The notes below the pieces were generated by a model, which ran no database searches, was not told the DNA's origin, and saw nothing but the letters and a program-made list of their open reading frames with translations. The position numbers and the translations under genes are program-made. 64,000 bases of DNA from Labilibaculum sp. (lineage in GTDB: Bacteria > Bacteroidota > Bacteroidia > Bacteroidales > Marinifilaceae), in assembly GCF_963664555.1 (NCBI RefSeq), contig NZ_OY761461.1, forward strand, positions 3,038,001 to 3,102,000. The letters are read 5' to 3'. This document shows, in pieces, positions 37,624 to 46,027 of this stretch; the first letter of the stretch is position 1; each line of letters starts with the position of its first letter.

Positions 37624-38031
37624 AACAGTGATTAATTATTTTTTTTGATTTCGACCGAAAAGTGCTAAACAATCTTTTCTCTATCGCTCCAAATTGCGAT
37701 TTGCGACTTCAAAAAAGGTGTCATTTCACATTCTGATACGGCTTTGTTTCACATTTTCAGATCATTACAGTTTTACTTAGAATCACTCTAAAAAAAGCAA
37801 ATCATCATGCTATATTTAAGCGTTCTACACAACTATGATTATTTTTTACCACCTCCCCCCATTCTTATTAGGGTATACTAAACAAAAACTCCATTCATAT
37901 TTGCTTTCACCTTATTTCTGCACAAAGTTGCCTGGATAGTATCAAACAAACAATCGCACGATATTGGTATTTTAAGCAAAAAAAAAGGTTGCAACTTTAA
38001 TGTTGCAACCTTTAATTTTATATCCCGTAAA
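37624..38031. other. Intergenic region upstream of the polyferredoxin operon (408 bp)
   Basis: Expected to hold the promoter for the polyferredoxin/SusCD/peptidase series. It contains the terminator of the preceding gene at its right end, listed separately. Otherwise AT-rich with C-rich patches (CACCTCCCCCCATTC at about 37850); no gene or operator is evident. Confidence 0.55.
37978..38013 (-). terminator. Strong intrinsic terminator of the gene at 38032
   Basis: Perfect 12-bp stem, AAAGGTTGCAAC (37984-37995) with GTTGCAACCTTT (38002-38013), loop of 6, followed by a long T run on the minus strand. It separates the 38032 gene from the polyferredoxin operon. Confidence 0.88.
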
Positions 38032-38670
38032 TTATTTCTTTGTCTTGTCTTGACAACAATTCTCTTTGCCACAAGAAATATCACCATTTGCCTGTTTGGC
38101 TCTTTTCGCATCAGAGTCTTTTATTCGTTGAGGACTATGCAATAACGAAAATCTCAAGAACTTCTTGTTTGTCATCTCCGATACAGATTCATCTCCTGTA
38201 TGTTCAATTACTTTTTTTCGTAATTCTGCCATAAAAAGCTTCATGTCAGTATCCCATTTATCTTCTTCCGAACTAAAATATTCATAAAACTCATATACAT
38301 ATTTATATGAATACTTATCACACAACTGCCTTATTTTATCTTCTGTAGTCCACAAATAGTAACTAGCCCTTAATTCACTAAATAATATTCTTTGTTGTGC
38401 AATTCTAGCTTTAGTCCAATCATTAAACTCTCCCATTAAAACAACACCTAGAGAATCACTACAAGTTCTTATCATTTTTGGATAAAATTTGTATCTTATT
38501 ATAAATTCTTGAAATTTTTCCGGTGCGATTTTAATGTTAAAATCCCTATCCAAATATTTATACGAATGATTAAAATAATTATAATCACTTATAGCTGAAT
38601 CCAATTTTTGTGCATTTACAGATAATCCAACGGCAAAAATAACAATCAATGTAAATCGAAACTTTCTCAT
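38032..38670 (-). CDS. Secreted protein of unknown function with cysteine-rich C-terminus
   Basis: Not recognised. 212 residues with signal peptide MRKFRFTLIVIFAVGLSVNA. The body is helical, rich in Tyr, Phe and Lys (YYLWTTEDKIRQLCDKYSYK), and the tail carries GDISCGKENCCQDKTKK, a possible metal or disulfide site. It starts 16 bp after the stop codon of the disrupted ferredoxin lipoprotein gene on the same strand, so the two were very probably cotranscribed. The IS insertion upstream may have cut its promoter supply. A strong terminator follows. Confidence 0.8.
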   Translation of the reverse strand: MRKFRFTLIVIFAVGLSVNAQKLDSAISDYNYFNHSYKYLDRDFNIKIAPEKFQEFIIRYKFYPKMIRTCSDSLGVVLMGEFNDWTKARIAQQRILFSELRASYYLWTTEDKIRQLCDKYSYKYVYEFYEYFSSEEDKWDTDMKLFMAELRKKVIEHTGDESVSEMTNKKFLRFSLLHSPQRIKDSDAKRAKQANGDISCGKENCCQDKTKK

Positions 38671-38686
38671 AACTAAATATTATAAT

Positions 38687-39077
38687 TTAAAATAACTCTT
38701 CCTCTTGATGTGTTCTTATTCTACAATCAGATACTGGTTGTGTTACACATGTAAGAACAAATCCCGCTGCAATTTGATCATCATCGAGAAACGTCTGTGC
38801 ATCTTGATTTATTAGTCCTTCAATCAATTTACCAGCACATGTAGAACACGCACCTGCTCAACAAGAATACGGAAGATCAATATCATTTTCTTCTGCAATA
38901 TCAAGAACATACTCATCCATTTGTACTTCAATATCCACACTACCATCTGGCGTATCTAACTGAACATTAAAACTACAAGGATCCCAAGGTACAGTTTTAA
39001 CTTTTTCTTTATTTTCATAAAAATTGGTTAATGCTAACTTATAATTCTCTAAAGTTGAGTACCTATTCAATATTTGC
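38687..39077 (-). pseudogene. 3' part of an IS-split 2Fe-2S ferredoxin lipoprotein gene
   Basis: Plant-type [2Fe-2S] ferredoxin domain. The translation holds DLPYSC, then an in-frame TGA at 38858-38860, then [15 protein letters not shown] and LTCVTQP, ending at TAA 38687. The cluster pattern C-x4-C-x2-C plus the distal cysteine is complete except that TGA stands where most relatives have Arg (CRAGAC), a single C-to-T change from CGA. The N-terminus is missing because an IS21-type element begins at 39082. Reading on the other side of the element (41663-41822) restores the gene in frame. The apparent ATG at 39079 is only a methionine codon inside the original gene. Confidence 0.88.
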
Positions 39078-39081
39078 ATAT
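39078..39081. repeat. 4-bp target-site duplication, left copy (ATAT)
   Basis: ATAT directly outside the left end of the IS21-type element, matched by ATAT at 41663-41666. Deleting one copy plus the element rejoins the ferredoxin gene in frame (GAT ATG CAA ATA), which supports this assignment. Confidence 0.75.
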
Positions 39082-39082
39082 T

Positions 39083-39121
39083 CCGGTGATGCTGACCCCT
39101 TGTCCGGGTGATACTGACCCC
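39083..39121. repeat. Left-end transposase-site repeats of the IS21 element
   Basis: Two adjacent copies, CCGGTGATGCTGACCCC (39083-39099) and CCGGGTGATACTGACCCC (39104-39121). Confidence 0.8.
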
Positions 39122-39162
39122 TCACAGAATTGAGGTTCAATGAACTTGATGGTCTGACAATA

Positions 39163-39882
39163 TTACCGTTTTTTTCTTAAACTTTCTCCTTTTAATTCGA
39201 TTCGGTATGAGGTGTGTACCAGACGGTCCAGAATTGCATCGGCTATGGTTTCCTCTCCAATGATGTCGAACCAGCTGGCCACGGGCAATTGACTGGCGAT
39301 AATAGTGGAGGCTTTTCCATGCCTGTCTTCGATCATCTCCATCAGATCCAACTGTTGCTGTTGTTCCAAATGAGAGAGCCCAAAATCATCGAGTATTAGC
39401 AGATCCATTTTGGCCACCTTTTCAAAGAACTTGTAAATGGTTCCTTCGATGCGGGCTACTTTGGTTTTCTGCAACAGCTTTTGCGTGTTGTAGTAGGCAA
39501 CTTTAAAGCCCTGCACACACGCCTGATGACCAAGTGCCGAAGCTAAAAAGCTTTTTCCGCAACCAGTCGATCCTGTGATTAGTACGGATTCACCACGCGA
39601 CAGGTAATCGCCTGTCGCCAAGCTTGTAATCAGAGTTTTATCTACTCCTCTGGCAGCCTCCATCTTAAGTTCTTCGATAGATGCCTGATAACGAAAACGG
39701 GCATTCTTTTCCAGTCGCTCGAAGCGCTTTTGCTCTCTTTCCTGCTGTTCGGCCTGAAGTAGTATTTCAAGTCCTTCACTCAGGGAGAGTTCGTGGTGCC
39801 TTCTGGTTTCCTGCAGAGCCATCCAGGTTCGATTCATTCCATGCAGTCGTAATTGTTTAAATTGGGTTTCAATTTGCATCAT
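39163..39882 (-). CDS. istB: IS21-family helper ATPase IstB
   Basis: AAA+ ATPase that assists target capture and transposition by IstA, 239 residues. Walker A is GSTGCGKS with Lys110; Walker B is LLILDDFG. The N-terminal helical region (LRLHGMNRTWMALQETRRHH) and the C-terminal ADAILDRLVHTSYRIELKG are typical of IstB. The start overlaps the end of istA by 14 bp, which implies translational coupling, the standard IS21 layout. Two methionine codons stand in tandem at the start. No lesion is seen. Confidence 0.95.
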   Translation of the reverse strand: MMQIETQFKQLRLHGMNRTWMALQETRRHHELSLSEGLEILLQAEQQEREQKRFERLEKNARFRYQASIEELKMEAARGVDKTLITSLATGDYLSRGESVLITGSTGCGKSFLASALGHQACVQGFKVAYYNTQKLLQKTKVARIEGTIYKFFEKVAKMDLLILDDFGLSHLEQQQQLDLMEMIEDRHGKASTIIASQLPVASWFDIIGEETIADAILDRLVHTSYRIELKGESLRKKR

Positions 39883-41455
39883 AGCTATTCAATTTAAGTG
39901 TGGATTGTGAGTAATAGGCTTTTCCGCGGATATTCCGGTGCTCGGGTAAAGCCGGTTTATTTATCTGATCTATCATGTCTGAGGTTTTGTTATTGATCAC
40001 ATTAAGCAGGAATCTGTACGAACAGATCTCGTATTTCAAGGCCACCTTACAGGCTTTCCTGAAGTTTTCCGGATTGGTTTTTCTATGCAGGTTCAAGAGT
40101 CCGTCACAGGTCCGGTACAGCTGTTCGGGATGCTTATTCTGCTTAAAGACCATACTGATTAACTCATGGAGTTCAGGACAGCCTGTCTGAGCTTTTCGAA
40201 GATAGTACCCGGGACTTCGGTCCAGGTAATGGTTGTGGGCGGAACACAAGTGTTCCCGGTCGGTACTGTAGGTTCCCTTACCGTAGCTTCGTATGTGCAC
40301 AGCGACCTGTTTGCCTTTGGCATAAATGTAAACCATGGAGCGGGTGTAAATGACCTTTACCTTCACTCCAATGTAGGCGAATGGCACACTATAGTAGTGT
40401 TTGTCTTCACTCAGGTAGACGTGATTATTCTTGGCTGCCTTAAGTGTCCGGTAGTATTTTAGCTCGAAAGGCTGTTCCGGTAAGCTGCTGAGCAGATGCT
40501 TCTCATCGGCGAGAAAACGCTCTTCACGGCAGTAAGGCTTCTGCTGCATACGGGTCTGGTTGTGTTCGCGGTTCTTCTGGCCGATGGCCTGATTCAGGTC
40601 TTTCAGACTAAAAAACTGCAGGTTCCGTATTTTTGCATAAATCCTTGTGTAGATCAGCCGAACCTGGTTCTCAACAAGTGCCTTGTCCTTTGGTTTGCGT
40701 GCCCGTGTAGGAATCACAGTGGTGCCGTAATGGTTGGCAAAATCCTCCATTGCCCGGTTAACATCGGGTTCATACCTGCTGGCTTTTACGATGGCCGCCT
40801 TCAGGTTATCCGGTACCAGTACCTGAGGGACTCCTCCAAAGTATTCCAGACTACATCCCAGAGCGTATAAAAAATCACCAACACTTTGACTCTTTACAGC
40901 CATGGCAAAACTATAGTCTGAATAAGGCAAGCAGGCCACAAAGACCTGACAGTGGATCACCTCTCCGGTCTGCACATCCACGTAGTTCAGTTTCTTTCCG
41001 GCAAAGTCGATAAAAAGCTTCTCGCCCGCCTGGTGCTGCAGTACCATTGATGGTTTGGAAGCAATCAAATGTTGTGACAGGTGATGGCAGAACTGAGTAT
41101 GGCTGTAGCCTTGTGCATAATCCATACGGTACTCTTCCCACAATAGCTTTCTGGTAACTCCGGTACGTTTCAGTTCACGGGTAAAGTAATTCAGTTTTCC
41201 CTTAAAATGCTCAAAGCGTTCGTCCTTATAGGCTGGATTACCGGGATGAAACCTGGCTTCCAATACGGGATCATCCAGCAACAACAGGCTGTCAACATCC
41301 GTTTTCAATCGGGATAGTTTATCCAGGTACGCCTTCACGGTATTCTTGCTTACACCCAGATCCCTGGCTATGGTTTTCTTTGGGCTTCCTTGCTGATGCA
41401 AGCGCAGTAATTGTTTGATCTGACTCATAGGTTTTGGTTTTCCAGCCATCTGCAT
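39869..41455 (-). CDS. istA: IS21-family transposase IstA
   Basis: DDE transposase, 528 residues. The N-terminal helix-turn-helix (SPKKTIARDLGVSKNTVKAY) binds the end repeats. The catalytic core (rve/integrase fold) has Asp150 (LFIDFAGKKL), Asp216 (LVPDNLKAAI) and Glu262 (KALVENQVRL). A Mu-type C-terminal beta domain follows (HYYSVPFAYIGVKVKVIY). The frame is intact. A dyad just upstream (TTTAGTGG at 41460-41467, CCACTAAA at 41482-41489) may block the start in read-through RNA, which would limit transposition driven from outside promoters (inference). Confidence 0.95.
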   Translation of the reverse strand: MQMAGKPKPMSQIKQLLRLHQQGSPKKTIARDLGVSKNTVKAYLDKLSRLKTDVDSLLLLDDPVLEARFHPGNPAYKDERFEHFKGKLNYFTRELKRTGVTRKLLWEEYRMDYAQGYSHTQFCHHLSQHLIASKPSMVLQHQAGEKLFIDFAGKKLNYVDVQTGEVIHCQVFVACLPYSDYSFAMAVKSQSVGDFLYALGCSLEYFGGVPQVLVPDNLKAAIVKASRYEPDVNRAMEDFANHYGTTVIPTRARKPKDKALVENQVRLIYTRIYAKIRNLQFFSLKDLNQAIGQKNREHNQTRMQQKPYCREERFLADEKHLLSSLPEQPFELKYYRTLKAAKNNHVYLSEDKHYYSVPFAYIGVKVKVIYTRSMVYIYAKGKQVAVHIRSYGKGTYSTDREHLCSAHNHYLDRSPGYYLRKAQTGCPELHELISMVFKQNKHPEQLYRTCDGLLNLHRKTNPENFRKACKVALKYEICSYRFLLNVINNKTSDMIDQINKPALPEHRNIRGKAYYSQSTLKLNSYDAN

Positions 41456-41518
41456 TCGTTTTAGTGGTCATCTACTTTCTGCCACTAAAGAACCAAAACC
41501 TGTGTTATTTTGAAAAGA

Positions 41519-41661
41519 GGGGTCAACATGATCCGGATTTTTGTTGATCGCTTTTCAGCTAAGGGGTCAGTATCCGCCGGATTGTCACTCTTTTTGACTT
41601 CTCCCTACGCAGGAAAAACCTTGTTTCCCGATCCGGATTTCAGGGGGTCAACATGATCCGG
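41519..41661. repeat. Right-end transposase-site repeats of the IS21 element
   Basis: Three copies: GGGGTCAACATGATCCGG at 41519-41536 and again at 41644-41661 (identical), and GGGGTCAGTATCCGCCGG at 41563-41580. Confidence 0.8.
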
Positions 41662-41662
41662 A

Positions 41663-41822
41663 ATATCCAATATTAGCTCTTTTGAAAAATCCGTATGTGG
41701 ATTATCAAAACCAAACTCCTTTTCAATATCTGCAAAAGTAAGTTGATTTTCCTCTTGACTACTTTTAGAACAAGCAGCCAATAACATTATACCCATTAGG
41801 ACCACTAAAATAATTTTTTCAT
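41663..41822 (-). pseudogene. 5' part of the IS-split ferredoxin lipoprotein gene
   Basis: Encodes the lipoprotein signal and N-terminal region. From residue 2 on it reads KKIILVVLMGIMLLAAC, then SKSSQEENQLTFADIEKEFG and further to KELILD, where the IS element interrupts. The only ATG (41822) is one base out of frame: six A follow its G where seven are needed, so translation from it stops after five codons. A GTG at 41805 is in frame but would remove the charged start of the signal. Adding one A and joining to 38687-39077 gives 184 codons including stop, apart from the internal TGA. Right copy of the ATAT duplication: 41663-41666. Confidence 0.85.
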
Positions 41823-42239
41823 AAAAAAAAAATTAAGAATTAATAAAAACGATTACTTGTTCACTTCATTCTTATATGAAATTTAAAATTGACAAATCCA
41901 TGAATAGGTAATCAAAATATCATTCTAATTAATAAAGTTAAGCTTAATAAAAAGTGCCATTTTACGATTTGATACAATTATACGTGTATCAAATCGCAAA
42001 ATAGCATGACTAACACTGTGATATTATAATAGTTAATACGCTATATGTAATAAGTATAAAGAACAACATAATCTACATCAATGATCACAAATATTCAATT
42101 TCAACGACCACTAACAAAACTACTTGTGAAATTTAATATCAAATTAAAGGCGTATTTAAGAAGAAAACATAATTAATTCATAGGAATTTTACTGATCATG
42201 CCTTATATATAAGCACAATCAAACTTGAGGATGAATATA
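41823..42239. other. Gene-free region with a long palindrome (417 bp)
   Basis: Between the AraC-type regulator and the split ferredoxin gene. It contains one strong imperfect palindrome (next entry). The rest is AT-rich with no coding frame. Confidence 0.6.
41956..42005 (-). terminator. Long imperfect hairpin, likely terminator
   Basis: Arms of 20 bp (41956-41975 and 41986-42005) pair with three mismatches around a 10-nt loop; the core is CGATTTGATAC with GTATCAAATCG. On the minus strand TTTTT follows 3 nt after the stem. It lies about 235 bp downstream of the AraC-type gene and could end its transcript or act as an operator for the ferredoxin gene. Confidence 0.45.
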
Positions 42240-43346
42240 TTAAATACCTTTTGATTTAATATATTCGGAAGGAGTTACATCGTGAAACTGTTTAAAAACC
42301 CGATTAAAAGAAGATTTAGAATTGAAACCACATTCAAATGCCATATAAAGTAAAGTTTGCTCTTCATGGGCATTGTTCTCAACTTGATTTAAAAAGAAAT
42401 TGATTCGGTAGGCATTTATAAAATCGGAATAAGATCGATCGGTTACCCGATTAATTACCTGCGAAATGGTGTGTTCTGGAATATTTATTAACGAGGAAAG
42501 TTTCCGAAGTGTTAAATCACCATCTTTAAACAAATCATTTTCTTCAATATAAGTGCAAATTTTACTGTATTGATCTTCGTCTTGCTTACCATTTACATCC
42601 AATTTGGTCTTAACCTCTTTTATTGAGCTGGGATCATTTCCAAATGGATGTGCAAAAATATAGGCATACTTCGTATAAATATAAACGAACGAAATTACAA
42701 AAACTGAAACGATAATATTGATGAGCATTACCTGATCGATAATAAAATGAACATTATAACTATCGAGCATTCTTATAAAAAAAACTGCAGCCAATAATAT
42801 AACAACACCATTCCCAATACTACATATCCACTTTACACCATAAGGGTTTGTTTTTCTAAATTGCTCATCCTCTTTAATTTTCCATATTACAGCGTATGCC
42901 GCAATAACATAGACAAGAATAATAAGGAATTTCATATACACCGAAATTACAGCGTAAATGTTATCGGAGTGAGAACAGCCACCCTCTTCCAAACAATCCA
43001 CCAAACCCAATAATTTAGTCGTTGTTTTGTAGCCCATATAAACTGCAAAAGGGAATAAATGAAGCAGGTGTTTTCTTTCAAACTTAAAAAATGGAACAAC
43101 AAGACTTAACACATAAAAGTAAAAAACCGTACCATGCAAAACATGACTACCACACGCAAACTCATAAACCCAATGAAAGTCTTCAAATAAATTCTGAGAG
43201 GAAAGAAAAAAAGTTATTTCAGCAAGAAATACCAATACCAACCAGAAAATAAATATCTGATCGGAAATGTGACTTAATTGTCTCGAAAAAATGGATGCCA
43301 TAAAAAAAACCAATATGGCTAAACAGATAACAAATAAATAATCCAT
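42240..43346 (-). CDS. AraC-family transcriptional regulator with membrane N-terminus
   Basis: 368 residues. The N-terminal two thirds contain about seven hydrophobic segments (FVICLAILVFFMASIF, IFWLVLVFLAEITFFLS and others to about 230), so the regulator sits in the inner membrane. The C-terminal AraC helix-turn-helix pair is clear: LTLRKLSSLINIPEHTISQV and YMAFECGFNSKSSFNRVFKQ, ending TPSEYIKSKGI. It probably responds to a ligand or membrane state through its transmembrane part. Target genes unknown; it is transcribed towards the split ferredoxin gene and away from the NYN gene. Confidence 0.92.
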   Translation of the reverse strand: MDYLFVICLAILVFFMASIFSRQLSHISDQIFIFWLVLVFLAEITFFLSSQNLFEDFHWVYEFACGSHVLHGTVFYFYVLSLVVPFFKFERKHLLHLFPFAVYMGYKTTTKLLGLVDCLEEGGCSHSDNIYAVISVYMKFLIILVYVIAAYAVIWKIKEDEQFRKTNPYGVKWICSIGNGVVILLAAVFFIRMLDSYNVHFIIDQVMLINIIVSVFVISFVYIYTKYAYIFAHPFGNDPSSIKEVKTKLDVNGKQDEDQYSKICTYIEENDLFKDGDLTLRKLSSLINIPEHTISQVINRVTDRSYSDFINAYRINFFLNQVENNAHEEQTLLYMAFECGFNSKSSFNRVFKQFHDVTPSEYIKSKGI

Positions 43347-43559
43347 CCTATGTTAATCGTTCAATTACTATTCAATCTTCCCCCTTATCAACCCGACAAT
43401 TTTAGCAATTTTCAAGCTTAGAATCAAGACGTATAACCAAGAAAAACCGGCGTAATTATCAATAAACATCACGAACACAACATAATACTCTTTTCAATAA
43501 AAGAACTTAATTTCCAATCCAATTCCTTACCTTAGTCCTACTATTAATTACAAAAAGTT

Positions 43560-44312
43560 ATGAACGAAACGAATGATTTGAACCTTGCGGTTCTGATTGA
43601 TGCCGATAATATTCCCTATTCGAACATTAAAGGAATGCTCGATGAAATAGCTAAATTAGGCACACCAAGCATTAAACGTATTTATGGCGATTGGACAAAA
43701 CCTACTGTTGCGGGTTGGAAACCGGCCTTGCTTGAACATGCAATTACTCCTATTCAGCAATACTCCTACACCACCGGAAAAAATGCTACCGATTCGGCAA
43801 TGATTATTGATGCCATGGACATTTTGCACAATGGTAAAGTAGATGGTTTCTGTCTCGTATCAAGCGATAGTGATTTTACCCGCCTGGCTACACGGCTAAG
43901 AGAATCAAGAATGCTTGTAATTGGAATCGGAGAAAAGAAAACGCCAAATCCTTTTATTGTTGCCTGCGATAAATTCATTTATATCGAAATTATTAGTGGT
44001 AAAAAAATCCGTGAGAAAAAGAAAGAAGCCACTGCAACACCTGCCGAAACACAGAAATTTGACAAGATTGACAAACAGTTTCTCAACTTACTGATCAATT
44101 CGATTGAAGACATTGCTGACGACGATGGCTGGGCTTTTCTTGCTGAACTGGGTTCTTTAATCAACAAAAAGAAACCCGATTTCGATCCTAGAAACTACGG
44201 ATTTAACAAACTCACCCCTCTACTTAAATCAATGCAGCAACATTTCGAAATTGATGAAAGAGATAGTGGAAAACGTAATATCAAACACATTTTCGTGCGG
44301 ATTAGAGAGTAA
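43560..44312 (+). CDS. NYN-domain (LabA/PIN-like) protein with C-terminal OST-HTH/LOTUS domain
   Basis: Putative RNA-processing or RNA-binding protein, 250 residues. The NYN domain at about 8-145 has the acidic nuclease-type residues (VLIDADNIPY, NATDSAMIIDAMD, LVSSDSDFTRLA). After a Lys/Glu-rich linker, residues about 175-250 form an OST-HTH (LOTUS) domain (FAELGSLINKKKPDF-like region, NYGFNKLTPLLKSM). In other organisms this pairing binds or cuts RNA; no substrate is known here. No signal peptide, so cytoplasmic. Its promoter must lie in the 213-bp gap shared with the divergent AraC-type gene. Confidence 0.92.
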   Translation: MNETNDLNLAVLIDADNIPYSNIKGMLDEIAKLGTPSIKRIYGDWTKPTVAGWKPALLEHAITPIQQYSYTTGKNATDSAMIIDAMDILHNGKVDGFCLVSSDSDFTRLATRLRESRMLVIGIGEKKTPNPFIVACDKFIYIEIISGKKIREKKKEATATPAETQKFDKIDKQFLNLLINSIEDIADDDGWAFLAELGSLINKKKPDFDPRNYGFNKLTPLLKSMQQHFEIDERDSGKRNIKHIFVRIRE

Positions 44313-44466
44313 GAATGCTTGGGGTAAGTGTTAGTCTTACAGGTCAATTAAACATTATCTTAAAGGAGAAACAGATTGCACATATTCACAATTTTATTAT
44401 ATTTAATCTTTCCAAACAGAAGGATTTGTGCACTGTTACACATACTTCTCTGTTACCAATTGTAAA

Positions 44467-45987
44467 ATGCAGGAAATAGAAAACATCGAATTGTCCTTCT
44501 TAAGTTTAGATGATTATCAGGAACTTAAAAAAGCTATGATTGAGTCATACACAAGTATGCCCAATTCATATTGGAGGGAACATCAAATCAAAACATTAAT
44601 TGATAATTTCCCTGACGGTCAGGTAGTAATTAAAGTCAATAATCACATTGCTGGATGTGCGTTATCGATTATTGTTGACTATAGTAAATTTGATGACAAG
44701 CACACTTACAAAGAAATAACGGGAAACTATACTTTCTCGACGCACAATCCGGATGGAGATGTTTTGTACGGAATCGATGTTTTTATTAAACCGGAGTTTC
44801 GTGGCTTACGATTGGGCCGACGATTGTACGATTACCGAAAAGAATTGAGCGAACGTCTAAATCTGAAGGGAGTCGCTTTTGGCGGACGAATACCAAACTA
44901 TCACAAATACGCCGATAAATTATCTCCAAAAGAGTACATCGAAAAAGTAAGAAGAAAAGAAATTCACGACCCGGTGTTGAATTTTCAGGTTTCCAATGAT
45001 TTTCATCCGTCCAAAATTCTGAAAAACTATTTGGAAGGAGATGAAGATTCGAATGACTATGCTGTACTTTTGGAATGGGATAATATTTACTATGAGAAAA
45101 AGAATAAAAAACCCAGTATCATAAAAAAAGTAGTGCGGCTTGGTTTGATTCAATGGCAAATGCGGTCTTATAACAATTTGGATGAGCTAATGCATCAAGC
45201 CGAATATTTTGTGGATGCCGTTTCAGGCTACCGTTCAGACTTTGCCTTGTTCCCAGAATTCTTTAATGCCCCTCTCATGGCTAAAGACAATCATTTATCA
45301 GAGCCTGAGGCAATCAGAAAATTGGCTAAACATACAGAAACCATCGTTCAGAAATTTTCGGAACTGGCCATTTCTTACAACATCAATATTATTTCCGGTA
45401 GTCTGCCTGAAATCAAAGATGACCGATTGTATAACGTTGGTTACTTGTGCAAACGAGACGGTAGTATTGAGCGTTATGAGAAACTTCACACAACACCCGA
45501 CGAAGTGAAAGTTTGGGGCATGCAAAACGGATCGGAATTGAAAGTATTTGATACCGATTGCGGGAAAATTGGCATCCTTATTTGTTATGATGTTGAATTT
45601 CCTGAATTGAGTCGATTGCTGGCCGACGAAGGAATGGATATTTTGTTTGTGCCGTTTTTAACCGATACACAAAACGGCTATTCCCGGGTTCGAAACTGTG
45701 CGCAGGCCAGGGCTATTGAAAATGAATGCTACGTTGCCATTGCAGGTAGTGTAGGCAACTTGCCAAAGGTACACAACATGGATATTCAATATGCCCAGTC
45801 GATGGTATTTACCCCCTGCGACTTTGCTTTTCCAGCCAATGGAATTAAAGCCGAAGCAACGCCAAATACCGAAATGATTCTAATTGCCGATGTAGATATC
45901 GACTTACTTCGCGAATTGAACCAGTTTGGTAGTGTACGTAACTTAAAGGATAGACGAAAAGATATTTATAATTTGAAAAAACTGTAA
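44467..45987 (+). CDS. GNAT acetyltransferase-nitrilase fusion
   Basis: Two-domain enzyme. I place the start at the ATG at 44467 (MQEIENIELSFLSLDDYQEL), giving 506 residues; a longer frame from 44428 adds 13 unlikely residues. Residues 1-205 are a GNAT N-acetyltransferase domain (VFIKPEFRGLRLGRRLYDYR). Residues 225-500 are a carbon-nitrogen hydrolase with the triad Glu264 (FPEFFNAP), Lys339 (YEKLHTTPDE) and Cys373 (LICYDVEFPE). The GNAT-nitrilase pair is a known family whose substrate is not settled. Probably cytoplasmic. A strong hairpin terminator follows at once. Confidence 0.93.
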   Translation: MQEIENIELSFLSLDDYQELKKAMIESYTSMPNSYWREHQIKTLIDNFPDGQVVIKVNNHIAGCALSIIVDYSKFDDKHTYKEITGNYTFSTHNPDGDVLYGIDVFIKPEFRGLRLGRRLYDYRKELSERLNLKGVAFGGRIPNYHKYADKLSPKEYIEKVRRKEIHDPVLNFQVSNDFHPSKILKNYLEGDEDSNDYAVLLEWDNIYYEKKNKKPSIIKKVVRLGLIQWQMRSYNNLDELMHQAEYFVDAVSGYRSDFALFPEFFNAPLMAKDNHLSEPEAIRKLAKHTETIVQKFSELAISYNINIISGSLPEIKDDRLYNVGYLCKRDGSIERYEKLHTTPDEVKVWGMQNGSELKVFDTDCGKIGILICYDVEFPELSRLLADEGMDILFVPFLTDTQNGYSRVRNCAQARAIENECYVAIAGSVGNLPKVHNMDIQYAQSMVFTPCDFAFPANGIKAEATPNTEMILIADVDIDLLRELNQFGSVRNLKDRRKDIYNLKKL

Positions 45988-45990
45988 TGA

Positions 45991-46027
45991 AATTTGAGAG
46001 CTTTACCTGAAGTAAAGCTCTCAAATT
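45991..46027 (+). terminator. Strong hairpin terminator after the GNAT-nitrilase gene
   Basis: Perfect 16-bp stem, 45991-46006 with 46012-46027 (core GAGAGCTTTAC / GTAAAGCTCTC), loop of 5, then GATTTTATT. It starts 3 bp after the stop codon. Confidence 0.82.

Larger units (their letters stand above)
39082..41662 (-). mobile_element. IS21-family insertion sequence (istA/istB), 2581 bp
   Basis: Complete element bounded by TCCGG...CCGGA. Five copies of an approximately 18-bp end repeat, ending TGACCCC with CCGG at the other side, lie at 39083-39099, 39104-39121, 41519-41536, 41563-41580 and 41644-41661; the left copies are inverted relative to the right ones. Multiple end repeats are typical transposase sites of IS21 elements. 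istA and istB overlap and are intact, so the element may still be mobile. Its base composition is visibly richer in G and C than the host DNA around it, a sign of recent arrival. The duplicated target is ATAT. Confidence 0.9.

Noticed and set aside
38858..38860. TGA beside a ferredoxin cysteine as selenocysteine
   Set aside because: The codon is at the position usually held by Arg, not Cys, and one base change from CGA explains it. The gene is also broken in two other ways, and no selenocysteine insertion element was recognised.
38858..39079. A separate 73-residue gene starting at 39079
   Set aside because: The ATG is an internal codon of the split ferredoxin gene, 3 bp from the IS end, and the frame stops inside the cluster motif.
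41605..41805. A separate 66-residue lipoprotein
   Set aside because: Its last residues come from the IS end sequence; the real part is the 5' fragment of the ferredoxin gene.
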